From NCBI RefSeq assembly GCF_000720255.1, contig NZ_JOJE01000001.1, positions 682,001 through 746,000 on the forward strand: a DNA stretch of 64,000 nt, written 5' to 3'. Below, in pieces: positions 1 through 8,255 of the stretch. Each line of letters begins with the position of its first letter. Positions within the stretch are counted from its first letter, which is position 1. The position numbers and the translations under genes are program-made. Source of the stretch: Streptomyces griseus subsp. griseus. Lineage in GTDB: Bacteria > Actinomycetota > Actinomycetes > Streptomycetales > Streptomycetaceae. The notes under the pieces were generated by a model. That model saw nothing but the letters and a program-made list of their open reading frames with translations. It searched no databases and was not told the origin of the DNA.

Positions 1-132
1 ACGATTATTCAGCGGATGTAGTCCAGAGTCGCGTACGGCTACGGCGGCGCAGGAGGTGTCGGCGATCTCGACGCAGTTGCCGCCCTGGTCGCTGCTGTAG
101 CCGGACTTACGCCCGGTTCGAGTGCCTTGACC
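1..132 (-). pseudogene. DUF397 gene remnant
   Basis: Read on the minus strand, one frame gives RKSGYSSDQGGNCVEIAD followed by VAVRDS, the hallmark core of the DUF397 family. These are small Streptomyces proteins normally paired with an XRE-family regulator. An in-frame TGA sits about 10 codons before the core, and no start or helix-turn-helix partner is present here. After VRDS the usual C-terminal tail is not recognisable. I read it as a truncated, non-functional copy. The left edge runs off the window, so a longer remnant could continue there. Confidence 0.6.
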
Positions 133-164
133 TCAACCACGGTTGACGTCTCAGACTGATCGGC

Positions 165-563
165 ATGAACACCGAGACCGAAGACATCAAGGCGATCGAA
201 GAGGTCGTGGCCACGGTCGAGCGCACGCAGCGCGCCCGGGACGCGGAAGGGTTCCTCGCCCTGTTCCATCCCGAGGCCCTCTGGACGACCGCGCACGGCA
301 AGGTCCTCATCGGCTTCGAGGCGATCGCCGAGTTCACCCGTGCCGTGCTGCCCGGAGCGGTCATGGACGGTGAGGTCACCTACGAGGTGGTGCACACGCG
401 GTTCCTGAGACCTGACGTGGCGGCCGTGAAGGTCAGGCAGGTGTACCACTCGCCGGAGGGCGACACCGAGGGCGCTCCCCTCTACGTCATGACCAAGGAC
501 ACCGACGGGAGATGGCTGCTGCACGCCTGCCAGAACACGCAGGTGCGGTCGGCCGAGAAGTGA
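165..563 (+). CDS. SgcJ/EcaC-type SnoaL-like (NTF2-fold) protein
   Basis: This 132-residue protein has the layout of the SgcJ/EcaC/SnoaL-like cone fold: an N-terminal helix pair (EDIKAIEEVV), the RDAEGFLALFHPEALW segment, a G-F-EAI-EF motif and a C-terminal strand pair ending WLLHACQNTQV. Members are small cytosolic proteins, often of unknown substrate, found near secondary-metabolite genes. The ATG at 165 has no clear ribosome binding site. A possible -10 (CAGACT) lies about 8 bases upstream, so the mRNA may be leaderless. No biosynthetic cluster surrounds it, so its substrate is unknown. Confidence 0.7.
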   Translation: MNTETEDIKAIEEVVATVERTQRARDAEGFLALFHPEALWTTAHGKVLIGFEAIAEFTRAVLPGAVMDGEVTYEVVHTRFLRPDVAAVKVRQVYHSPEGDTEGAPLYVMTKDTDGRWLLHACQNTQVRSAEK

Positions 564-638
564 CAATGGGGCTACCCGCTCCGTGAGTTGAGTACGACTG
601 CTCATGCCTGTCACCACCGGCTGCGGCACCCTCTCACC

Positions 639-1034
639 ATGGCCGACACCCTTCCCGCTCCAGCACGCCGGCGTCCCTGGTCGCACCCAACACGCCCGGG
701 CGTGGACCTCGCCCTCGCGATCTCGCTGTTCGTGCTGGAGGTCGGGTGGCTCGCGCTGGACTGGGTGTACGGCTACGGCCTGGAGGTCTGGGCAGCGCAG
801 AGCGACCAAGCACGGATCGACGCGGCCGACCTCGCGCACATGGGGCGGGTACGGGGGCTGTTGATCGCCGTCGTCGTCCTGGCGGTTCTCGCGGCGATCT
901 TCCGTGCCCCCCGGACGGTGATCGCACATGTGCTGGTGGCCCTCCTGGTAGGCGGATCGCTGACGGCCGCCCAGCACGAGTGGGACCACAGCCACACCCC
1001 GCCCGGATGCGTCCACTACAGCGCGGGCTGCTGA
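639..1034 (+). CDS. small integral membrane protein (DUF6234-like)
   Basis: The predicted 131-residue protein starts at MADTLP. The frame extends upstream to a TTG at 588, but the ATG is preferred. It has a basic N-terminus, a first hydrophobic segment (LALAISLFVLEVGWLAL), a short extracytoplasmic stretch with QSDQARIDAADLA, two more hydrophobic segments and a His/Cys-rich tail (HEWDHSHTPPGC). The layout resembles the DUF6234 family of Streptomyces membrane proteins, recalled rather than searched. The function is unknown and the neighbours give no hint. Confidence 0.6.
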   Translation: MADTLPAPARRRPWSHPTRPGVDLALAISLFVLEVGWLALDWVYGYGLEVWAAQSDQARIDAADLAHMGRVRGLLIAVVVLAVLAAIFRAPRTVIAHVLVALLVGGSLTAAQHEWDHSHTPPGCVHYSAGC

Positions 1035-1070
1035 GACCGCCGCCCGCGCCTCCCCCGCGTCAGTACGGCA

Positions 1071-1454
1071 TCAGCAGAACTCCTCCACGTACAGCAGGAC
1101 ACGACCATCCTCGGAGCGGAAGTCGTACGCCTGGTACCTCCCCGACTCGGGTGTGACCAGCCCGTCCTTCTTGATCAGAGCCCATGCCTCGTCGCGCCCG
1201 TCGGTCGGCACGGGCCGCGGCACCTCCCCGGCACTCTCACCGCTGATCATCTCGTCCGCGCCGCTCACCAGCCGCCTGGCCAGTCGAACGTCCAGCGGCC
1301 CCCTGCTCTTCGTCCACAGACAGCCCTGTGGGTCGACGAGTTCTCCCGCGCTCGCAGGTGAGAGCCGACCGGTGGCCGGATCGGACGCCTCCCCAGGCTC
1401 CAGGGAGGCCATCACCTCGGCGAAACTCTTGTCGGGCGCTCGCTTCCTCGGCAT
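1071..1454 (-). CDS. hypothetical protein
   Basis: This is a 127-residue soluble protein starting MPRKRAPDK. The open frame continues upstream of this ATG, but that part is low-complexity and overlaps the divergent transporter, so the internal start is chosen. The N-terminal half is Pro/Gly-rich. The C-terminal half (DEAWALIKKDGLVTPESGRYQAY..EDGRVLLYVEEFC) looks folded, with an acidic strand at the very end. I do not recognise a family. It is divergently transcribed from the MFS gene across about 100 bp. Confidence 0.5.
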   Translation of the reverse strand: MPRKRAPDKSFAEVMASLEPGEASDPATGRLSPASAGELVDPQGCLWTKSRGPLDVRLARRLVSGADEMISGESAGEVPRPVPTDGRDEAWALIKKDGLVTPESGRYQAYDFRSEDGRVLLYVEEFC

Positions 1455-1554
1455 GCGCCCAGCCCGGCAGCTGCCACCGCCCGCCCGCGACGGAGCCGTC
1501 CTGTCGGGCGTGCCGGGCCGGGTCCGGGTGGCGTACGGGATTACCGTCGGCCGC

Positions 1555-2745
1555 ATGGACAGTGATCGTCGCGGATGGCTGCCGTGTCTGCTCGGCGGGG
1601 CCGTGTTCGTCGTGTGCATGGCCGGTACCACGCTGCCCACTCCCCTCTATCCCCTCTACCAGGAGAAGTTCGGCTTCTCCGAGCTGACCGTCACCGTCGT
1701 GTACGCCGTGTACGCCTTCGGGGTCATCGGCGTACTGCTCCTCGCGGGCAGCGCCTCGGACTCCGTCGGCAGGCGCCCGGTGCTGATGTGGGGTCTGGGG
1801 TTCGCGGCCGTGAGTGCCGTGTGCTTCCTGTGTGCCACGTCGCTGGGCTGGCTGTACGCGGGCCGTCTGCTGTCGGGGCTGTCCGCCGGTCTGTTCACCG
1901 GGGCCGCCACGGCGTACGTGATGGAGCTGGCGCCGCCCGGCGGCACCTCCCGGGCCACGTTGGTCGCCACCGCCGCCAACATGGGCGGGCTGGGCTGCGG
2001 TCCCCTGCTCGCCGGACTGCTCGCCCAGTACGCTCCCTGGCCCCTGTACCTGCCGTTCGTCGTGCACCTCGCCCTGGTGGCCTGCTCGGCCGCGGTCCTG
2101 CTGCGGCTTCCGGAGACCGTACGGGAGCGGCGGCCGCTGAACACCGTACGACCGCAACGTCCCGGCCTGCCCACAGAGGTGCGGGCGGTGTTCACAGCGG
2201 CGGCTACCGCCTCCTTCGTGGGCTTCGCCCTGTTCGGGGTCTTCACGTCGGTCAGCCCGGCGTTCCTCGCGGAGTCCCTGGACGTGCACAACCACGCCGT
2301 GAGCGGACTCGTCGTCGCGCTGGCCTTCTTCGCGTCGACCGCCGGTCAACTGGCCGTCGGCCGGGTCGGCGTCGGCCGCTCACTGCCCCTGGGCTGCGCC
2401 GCCCTCCTCGCCGGGCTGGCCCTGCTCGCAGGCGCCCTGCGCTGGGACTTGCTCCCGCTGGTGGTACTGAGCGCGATCGTCGGCGGGGCAGGGCAGGGGC
2501 TGTCCTTCCGCGCGGCGCTCTCCGCCGTGGCCGGGGCGTCCCCGGCGGACCGGCGCGCGGCCGTCATCTCGACGCTGTTCGTGGTGGCGTACACCGGCAT
2601 CTCGGTCCCGGTGATCGGCGTGGGCGTCCTGTCCGACCTGATCGGCCTGGAGGACGCGGGCCTCGTCTTCATCGCCTGCATGGCCGTCCTGGTCTCCACC
2701 GCGGCCGTCTACCTGCTCCGCCGCCCGGTACCCGCGAGGACGTGA
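1555..2745 (+). CDS. MFS transporter (12-TM drug/sugar efflux type)
   Basis: This 396-residue membrane protein has about 12 hydrophobic segments. The loop 2-3 signature of the major facilitator superfamily is present as GSASDSVGRRPVL after the second helix. A Gly-rich helix 4-5 region (GRLLSGLSAGLFTGAATAY) follows, and LPETVRERRP marks the central cytoplasmic loop. The start is the ATG giving MDSDRRGWLP; upstream codons in the same frame are antisense to the neighbouring gene. The likely role is proton-driven export of a small molecule. The substrate cannot be told from sequence, and no regulator gene sits next to it. Confidence 0.8.
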   Translation: MDSDRRGWLPCLLGGAVFVVCMAGTTLPTPLYPLYQEKFGFSELTVTVVYAVYAFGVIGVLLLAGSASDSVGRRPVLMWGLGFAAVSAVCFLCATSLGWLYAGRLLSGLSAGLFTGAATAYVMELAPPGGTSRATLVATAANMGGLGCGPLLAGLLAQYAPWPLYLPFVVHLALVACSAAVLLRLPETVRERRPLNTVRPQRPGLPTEVRAVFTAAATASFVGFALFGVFTSVSPAFLAESLDVHNHAVSGLVVALAFFASTAGQLAVGRVGVGRSLPLGCAALLAGLALLAGALRWDLLPLVVLSAIVGGAGQGLSFRAALSAVAGASPADRRAAVISTLFVVAYTGISVPVIGVGVLSDLIGLEDAGLVFIACMAVLVSTAAVYLLRRPVPART

Positions 2746-2857
2746 CCCCCCGCGCGCCTGCCGCCTCCAGGAGGGCGTCCGGTTCGAATGCGGGACCCGC
2801 CTCCGCGCATCTAGAGTGAAGCGAGTGGACCTTGCTGGGGCTCGGGGGGACTGGGTA

Positions 2858-3700
2858 GTGGCGCGGATCGTCGGTGTGCACGGGGTGGGCAAGCAACGGC
2901 TGGGCAGCCAGACGCTGCTGAAGGACTGGCAGCCGGCGCTCGCTGATGGGCTCGGTCTGGCGGACGGCCCGCAACTCGGTCCCGAGGACCTGCACATCGC
3001 CTTCTACGGCGACCTGTTCCGACCCCCCGGCCACACCCTGGCCGTCGGCGATCCCATGTTCACGGCGGACGATGTCGACGAGTTCGAGGGGGAACTGCTG
3101 CTGGAGTGGTGGGAGGCGGCAGCCCGCACGGACCCGGCGGTGCCGCCCCCGGGCGGGGACACGCTGGCCCGGTCGCCGCGGGCCGTACAGACGGCCCTCC
3201 GGGTCCTCCAGCACTCCCGCTTCTTCGCCGACGTGTCGTTGCGCGCCCTCGTCTTCGACCTGAAACAGGTCCGCCGCTACCTGACGGACGGGGACCTGCG
3301 GAAGGCGGCCCGCAGCCGTGTGGAGGAGGCGATCGGCCCGGACACCCGCGTGGTCGTCGCCCACTCGCTGGGCTCGGTCGTCGCCTACGAGGCACTGTGC
3401 GCACGGCCCGGCCACCAGGTCCGCGCCCTGGTGACCCTGGGCTCACCGCTGGGCATGCGGATGGTCTTCGACCGGCTGCGGCCCGAGCCCGGAGCGTGGC
3501 CGGGGCGCGACGGTGGCGCTCCGCGCTGGACGAACATCGTCGACGAGGGCGACGTGGTGGCCGCGGTGAAGGACCTCTCCCTCTTCTTCGGCACGCGGTT
3601 GACCGGAAAGGTCGTCCACAACGGCTCCCACGCGCACGACGCCACCCTCTACCTCACGGCGAAGGAGACGGGCGAGGCGGTGGCGGAGGGGCTGACGTGA
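2858..3700 (+). CDS. alpha/beta hydrolase (lipase-like), coupled to caspase-STAND-WD40 gene
   Basis: This cytosolic alpha/beta hydrolase of about 280 residues has no signal peptide. An early GVHGVGK motif resembles the oxyanion-hole strand of lipase/PGAP1-like enzymes. The nucleophile elbow is VAHSLGSVVAYE, with the serine codon near 3365, and a TLGSPLGM strand follows. A late HNGSHAHDATLYL segment offers the catalytic histidine. The frame opens at GTG 2816, but a good -10 (TAGAGT, 2812-2817) sits on that codon. A GTG at 2858 preceded by GGGGGA is therefore preferred. Its stop overlaps the next start as GTGA, so the two proteins are probably made together. It may be the partner enzyme, or a second effector, of the downstream NLR-like protein. 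Confidence 0.75.
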   Translation: MARIVGVHGVGKQRLGSQTLLKDWQPALADGLGLADGPQLGPEDLHIAFYGDLFRPPGHTLAVGDPMFTADDVDEFEGELLLEWWEAAARTDPAVPPPGGDTLARSPRAVQTALRVLQHSRFFADVSLRALVFDLKQVRRYLTDGDLRKAARSRVEEAIGPDTRVVVAHSLGSVVAYEALCARPGHQVRALVTLGSPLGMRMVFDRLRPEPGAWPGRDGGAPRWTNIVDEGDVVAAVKDLSLFFGTRLTGKVVHNGSHAHDATLYLTAKETGEAVAEGLT

Positions 3701-6700
3701 GTACCGACACCGGCCCGCGCCGCTTCCTCATCGCGACCGCCGTCAGTCACTACCCGAACGCCCCGGAGTGGGACCGTCCGGGCCTGGTCGAGGCGCGCCG
3801 CAGGATGGTGGAGCTGTTCACCGCCAAACTCGGCTACGAGCACGTCTCCGACCTCGGCGCGAACCCGACGCAGCACCAACTGCTGTGGGAACTGCGAGAG
3901 TTCTGTCGCTCGCCCGAGCGGCGTCCGGACGACATCGTCGCCGTGTACATCGCCGGTCACGGTGAGCGGCTGGGCAACGAGGACTACGTCCTCCTCACCT
4001 CGGACACCGATCCGGAGGACCTGTACGACGCACTGCAGCCGAGCGTCCTGGCCCGCAAGATCCTCGCCGGGACGAAGGTACGACGGCTGCTGTTGATGCT
4101 GGACACCTGCTTCTCCGGACAGGGGGGCAACGAACTCCTCTCGTCCATGGTGAAGTTGAAGAACGACTGGCGTGAGAAGGACGCGGGCCTGGCGGTGATC
4201 ACGTCGGCGCAGCCGAACGAACTCGCCCAGACCGGCGCCTTCCCCGAGCTGCTGTCGGAGGCCGTGACCAGCCTCGCCACGGCCGGATACACGCCCGAGC
4301 TGCTTGCGTTGGACGCGGTCGTCAACGCCACCCGCACGAACCCCAAACGCCCCGACTTCCAGCACATCGGCCTGGAGATCATCGGCCTCACCGGCGAGAT
4401 ACCCCCCTTCCTGCCCAACGCCAAACACAGCCCGCAGCTCTCCCACACCGACATGGCGCTGCAACGGGCCGCCGAATGGGACAAGGAGGACGAGCGGCGG
4501 GACGTGGAGTTCCGGACACGGTTGCTGCGGCGGGCGATGGGGCACAGCGACCAGAACCGTGTGGGCTGGTGGTTCTCAGGGCGGCACCGGGCCCTGAAAT
4601 ACATCACTGCCTGGCTGGGCTCCCTGCCCGAGGACCGGCCCGCGTTGGTCGTCACCGGCGATCCGGGCTCCGGCAAGACCGCCGTGCTGGGCCTGCTGAC
4701 GGCGGTGAGCGACGCGGAGTACCGGCGCACCGTTCCGCTGGCGGGCCTGGGGCTGCGCGACAGCCAACTGCCGCCGCTGGGCGCGATCGGTACCGCGGTC
4801 TACGCCCAGAACCTCACCGACCAGCAAATCGTGCGGGCGGTCGCCGCAGCGCTGCGGCTGCCGCCGACGGAGGCGCCGGCCGATCTGCTCAACCATCTCA
4901 ACGCCCGTCCCCGGCCGGATCGGCCGTATGTCGTCCTGATCGACGGCCTGGACGAGGCCGTCACCCCTTCCACCCTGTGCAGCCAGGTGCTGCGCCCTCT
5001 GATGGAACTGGCCGGAGCACACCTCCGGCTCCTCCTCGGCACCCGCCCCCACCTGTTCGGCCCGCTGGGCCTGGACCGCCGCGACCACATCGACCTCGAC
5101 GCGCCGCACTACGCGGACCCACTGGCGGTCCTGACGTACACCGTCCGCAACCTCCTCGACGCCCACCCCGACTCGCCGTACATGGACTGCGATGACGACC
5201 GGCGGTTGGACATCGCTCGGGCCGTGGCCGCGGCGGCCGGACGCTCGTTCCTGGTCGCCCGCATCACGGCCGGCACGCTGGCCGCGACGCCGGAGCTGCC
5301 CGATCCCAGGGACCCGGTCTGGCGGGCGTCGCTGCCGCAGGCGGCGGCGGACGCCATGCACCGCGACCTGCACCAGCGTTTCGGCAACGACGCGCAACGC
5401 ATCTTCGACCTGCTCCGCCCGCTGGCGTACGCCGAGGGGCAGGGCCTGCCCTGGGAGGACGTCTGGGCACCGCTCGCCTCCGAATTGTCGGGACGCCAGT
5501 ACTCCAACGAGCACATCCGCGACCTGCGCCGGGACGCCGGTGCGTACGTGGTCGAGGCCATCGAGGACGGCCGGTCGGTGTACCGGCTGTATCACGAGGC
5601 GATGGCGGAGTACCTCCGCGACGGGCAGGAGGCGGCGAGGGCGCACCGCGCGTTCACAACCACCTTGCGCAAGGCGGTCCCGTACGCCCTCGACGGCTCC
5701 CCCGACTGGGCGCGCGCCCACCCGTACGCCCTGCGCAACCTGGCGACCCACGCCTCGGCCGCCGGCCTGTTGGACATCCTGCTGGCGGACGTCGAGTACC
5801 TGGTCCACGCGGACTACGACACGCTCGCACCCCATCTGCTGGAGGCGGAGGCCGACGAGGCCCGCCGCAACGCCGCCGTGTTCCGCTCCTGCCTGCATGT
5901 ACTCCGGCACCTGGACCCGGCCGCACGCCGACAGGTCCTCGCGGTGGGGGCCGCGCGGTTCAACATTCCGTCGCTGGTCGAGGCGCTGAACGGCAGGGCG
6001 TCGAAGCGGGCGTGGAAACCGGTGGCGGCGACCGGCGTTCAGCTGTCGAGCAACCTGCGCAACGCGCTCACCGGGCATACGGCGCTGGTACAGGGGCTCG
6101 CTTGTACCGAGCTGGACGGCCGCCTGGTCGCCGTCACCGGTTCGGCGGACACCACGGTCCAGGTGTGGGACCTGGCCACCGGGCAGCCCGTCGGCGGACC
6201 CATGACCGGCCACACCTCCTCGGTGGAGGGACTGGCGTGTACGGAACTGGACGGCCGGCCGATCGCCGTCACGTGCTCGCGGGACACCACGGTGCGCGTC
6301 TGGGACCTGACCACGGGGCGGGCGGTCGGCGAGGCGCTGCGTGGCCACTCCGCCGCGGTCCATGCGGTGGCGTGCACCGAGCTGGACGGCCGCCCGGTCG
6401 CCGTCAGCGGCTCCTGGGACGAAACCCTGCGGATCTGGGACCTGACGACCGGGCAGGCCGTGGGCCACCCGATCGAAGGCGCGGGATCGGTGAACACGCT
6501 GGCGTGCACCACGGTGGACGGCCGACCCGTCGCGGTCACCGGCTCGACGAGAGAGCTGTGCCTGTGGGACCTGACGACCGGCCAACGGCTGAGCCGACTG
6601 AATGACGATGACCACACCTGGTACTTCACCGTGACATGCGCCGAGTTGGACGGTCGGCCCGTCGCCCTCAGCGGTGAGCGGGACGGAACGCTGGCTGTCT

Positions 6701-7890
6701 GGGATCTCAGGGGCCTCCGGCTCCTGGCCGAGACGGAGGCTCACGACGGCTGGGTGTCGTCGGTGACCTGTGCGGTGCTGAACGGCCGCCAGGTCGCCGT
6801 CACGGGCTCTCAGGACGAGACGGCGAAGATCTGGGACCTCGGAACCCTCGGCCAAGTGGGGTCCTCCCTCACAGGTCACGCTTTCCCCCTGCTCTCCGTG
6901 GCGTGTGCCGAGCTGGCCGGACAGCCGGTCGTCATCACCAGTGCCTATGACACCGTGCGGGTCTGGGACCTGGCGCCCCGTCAGCTGTTCGGCCACCCGG
7001 TCATCGGACACACCCAGCGGATCCTCGCCCTGGACCGTGCCGTGGTGAACGGCCGACCGATCCTCGTCAGCGCCTCCGCGGACGACACGGTGCGGATGTG
7101 GGACCTGACGACGGGCCTGCACACGGACGAGCCCCTGACCGGACGGGGCGACGGCTTGGTGAAGTGCACAGTGAAGGACGGCCGTCCGGTCGCCGTCTCC
7201 CAGTCCAGAAACGGCACCGTCCGGACGTGGGACCTCACAACGGGCCAGACCCTGGCGGTGCACCTGTACGAGGAGGACGACTACAGGACGCTGACCGCCT
7301 GCGTCGAACTGGACGGCCGCCAAGTGGTGGTGATGGGCGCGGGAGACGGCTCGGTTCAGGTGTGGGACCTGGAGACAGACCAGTGCGTCCACCGGTTCGC
7401 GTGGGATCCCTCGCACTCGAGCAATTTCTGTGTCCTGGACGATCGCCTGGTCGTCGTGTCCAGCACTCCGACACAGACTCTGCGCGTCCAGGACCTGGCC
7501 ACCGGACGCATCATGGGCTCGACCACGCGCGGTCCCACCACCAGCGAGATGACCTTCGGTCGGACGGGTGACCGTCCCATCGCGGTGACCTGCTCCGACG
7601 ACGCGACGATTCAGCTCTGGGACCTGCGCGAATGCCACCCCCTGGGCGACCCTCTGACCGGGCACACCAGAGCCGTCTGGACCGTTCAGTGGGCCGAACT
7701 CGATGGCCGTCAGGTCGCCCTCACCGGCTCGGCGGACAACACGGTGCGGATCTGGGACCTGGAGAGCCGCACCCCCCTCGACGTGATCCACCTGCCGGGT
7801 CCTTGCAGGGCCGTGGCGCTCGGTGCAGACGGTCTCCTCGCCTGCTCCTTCGGCAGTGACATCGCCGTCTTCCGAAGGCAGTCGACTTGA
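3697..7890 (+). CDS. caspase-like protease / STAND NTPase / WD40 repeat protein
   Basis: The protein has 1397 residues in three parts. Residues 1-240 form a caspase-like (peptidase C14) domain, with the His in YIAGHGE (H88) and the Cys in LLLMLDTCFSG (C138). Residues 290-780 form a STAND/NACHT-type NTPase, with Walker A GDPGSGKT (321-328) and Walker B VVLIDGLDE (about 412-420), followed by a helical arm. Residues 790-1397 hold about 14 WD40 units, most of the form ELDGRPVAVTGS..TVRVWDL, enough for two seven-bladed propellers. Unit 11 has QDL for WDL. The GTG start overlaps the hydrolase stop by 4 bp. By analogy with NLRs, the WD40 part may sense a trigger, the NTPase oligomerise and the caspase cleave. 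That role is inferred. Confidence 0.9.
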   Translation: MSTDTGPRRFLIATAVSHYPNAPEWDRPGLVEARRRMVELFTAKLGYEHVSDLGANPTQHQLLWELREFCRSPERRPDDIVAVYIAGHGERLGNEDYVLLTSDTDPEDLYDALQPSVLARKILAGTKVRRLLLMLDTCFSGQGGNELLSSMVKLKNDWREKDAGLAVITSAQPNELAQTGAFPELLSEAVTSLATAGYTPELLALDAVVNATRTNPKRPDFQHIGLEIIGLTGEIPPFLPNAKHSPQLSHTDMALQRAAEWDKEDERRDVEFRTRLLRRAMGHSDQNRVGWWFSGRHRALKYITAWLGSLPEDRPALVVTGDPGSGKTAVLGLLTAVSDAEYRRTVPLAGLGLRDSQLPPLGAIGTAVYAQNLTDQQIVRAVAAALRLPPTEAPADLLNHLNARPRPDRPYVVLIDGLDEAVTPSTLCSQVLRPLMELAGAHLRLLLGTRPHLFGPLGLDRRDHIDLDAPHYADPLAVLTYTVRNLLDAHPDSPYMDCDDDRRLDIARAVAAAAGRSFLVARITAGTLAATPELPDPRDPVWRASLPQAAADAMHRDLHQRFGNDAQRIFDLLRPLAYAEGQGLPWEDVWAPLASELSGRQYSNEHIRDLRRDAGAYVVEAIEDGRSVYRLYHEAMAEYLRDGQEAARAHRAFTTTLRKAVPYALDGSPDWARAHPYALRNLATHASAAGLLDILLADVEYLVHADYDTLAPHLLEAEADEARRNAAVFRSCLHVLRHLDPAARRQVLAVGAARFNIPSLVEALNGRASKRAWKPVAATGVQLSSNLRNALTGHTALVQGLACTELDGRLVAVTGSADTTVQVWDLATGQPVGGPMTGHTSSVEGLACTELDGRPIAVTCSRDTTVRVWDLTTGRAVGEALRGHSAAVHAVACTELDGRPVAVSGSWDETLRIWDLTTGQAVGHPIEGAGSVNTLACTTVDGRPVAVTGSTRELCLWDLTTGQRLSRLNDDDHTWYFTVTCAELDGRPVALSGERDGTLAVWDLRGLRLLAETEAHDGWVSSVTCAVLNGRQVAVTGSQDETAKIWDLGTLGQVGSSLTGHAFPLLSVACAELAGQPVVITSAYDTVRVWDLAPRQLFGHPVIGHTQRILALDRAVVNGRPILVSASADDTVRMWDLTTGLHTDEPLTGRGDGLVKCTVKDGRPVAVSQSRNGTVRTWDLTTGQTLAVHLYEEDDYRTLTACVELDGRQVVVMGAGDGSVQVWDLETDQCVHRFAWDPSHSSNFCVLDDRLVVVSSTPTQTLRVQDLATGRIMGSTTRGPTTSEMTFGRTGDRPIAVTCSDDATIQLWDLRECHPLGDPLTGHTRAVWTVQWAELDGRQVALTGSADNTVRIWDLESRTPLDVIHLPGPCRAVALGADGLLACSFGSDIAVFRRQST

Positions 7891-7899
7891 CCCGGTCCT

Positions 7900-8175
7900 G
7901 AAGGGCCGGGCCTGGTCGACCCGGTTCTTCTTGTCGACGTGCCCGCACTCGCAGCACGTCTGCGAGGTGTGGGCGGGGTCGACGTGAACCACGGGCGCGC
8001 CTGCGCGGCGTGCCTTGTACGCGATGAACCCGCCGAGCTGGGCGAAGGCCCAGGAGTGGAACGCGACCCGTTGGGGCTTGCGGAGCCGTACCCTCTGCCG
8101 GATGCCGCCCAGGTCCCCCAGGGCGATTCCGGCCGGGGTGCGTGCAGCCTCGGTGCGGGTCGCGTATTCACCCTG
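7900..8175 (-). pseudogene. IS200/IS605-type TnpB C-terminal fragment
   Basis: On the minus strand a frame reads GIALGDLGGIRQRVRLRKPQ, then SWAFAQLGGFIAYKARRAG, VVHVDPAHTSQTCCECGH and KKNRVDQA. This is the RuvC-II to zinc-finger region of TnpB. The first zinc-finger CxxC is present, but the frame then runs into sequence antisense to the WD40 gene, so the second CxxC and the final RuvC Asp are missing. The usual catalytic Glu of A-L-E-D-L is Gly here. No start, TnpA or intact element end is visible. It is a dead transposon scrap lying between the caspase gene and the PAP2 gene. Confidence 0.8.
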
Positions 8176-8255
8176 GCTGCGGGTCGACAACGGTTGCCTC
8201 GGCGAGGAGGGCGAGTTCACGAGGCTCACGGTCACCGAACCCGGCGAGTACCGGA

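Noticed and set aside
588..638. TTG start for the small membrane protein
   Set aside because: The added 17 residues are not conserved-looking and there is no ribosome site; the ATG at 639 fits better.
2816..2857. Upstream GTG start for the hydrolase
   Set aside because: The codon lies within the best -10 (TAGAGT), so a transcript would begin after it. The GTG at 2858 has a ribosome site. This remains open without transcript data.
4576..8235. 1219-codon open frame antisense to the caspase-WD40 gene
   Set aside because: It is the shadow of the GC-rich coding frame. Only its first 110 codons, before the overlap, carry real (TnpB) similarity.
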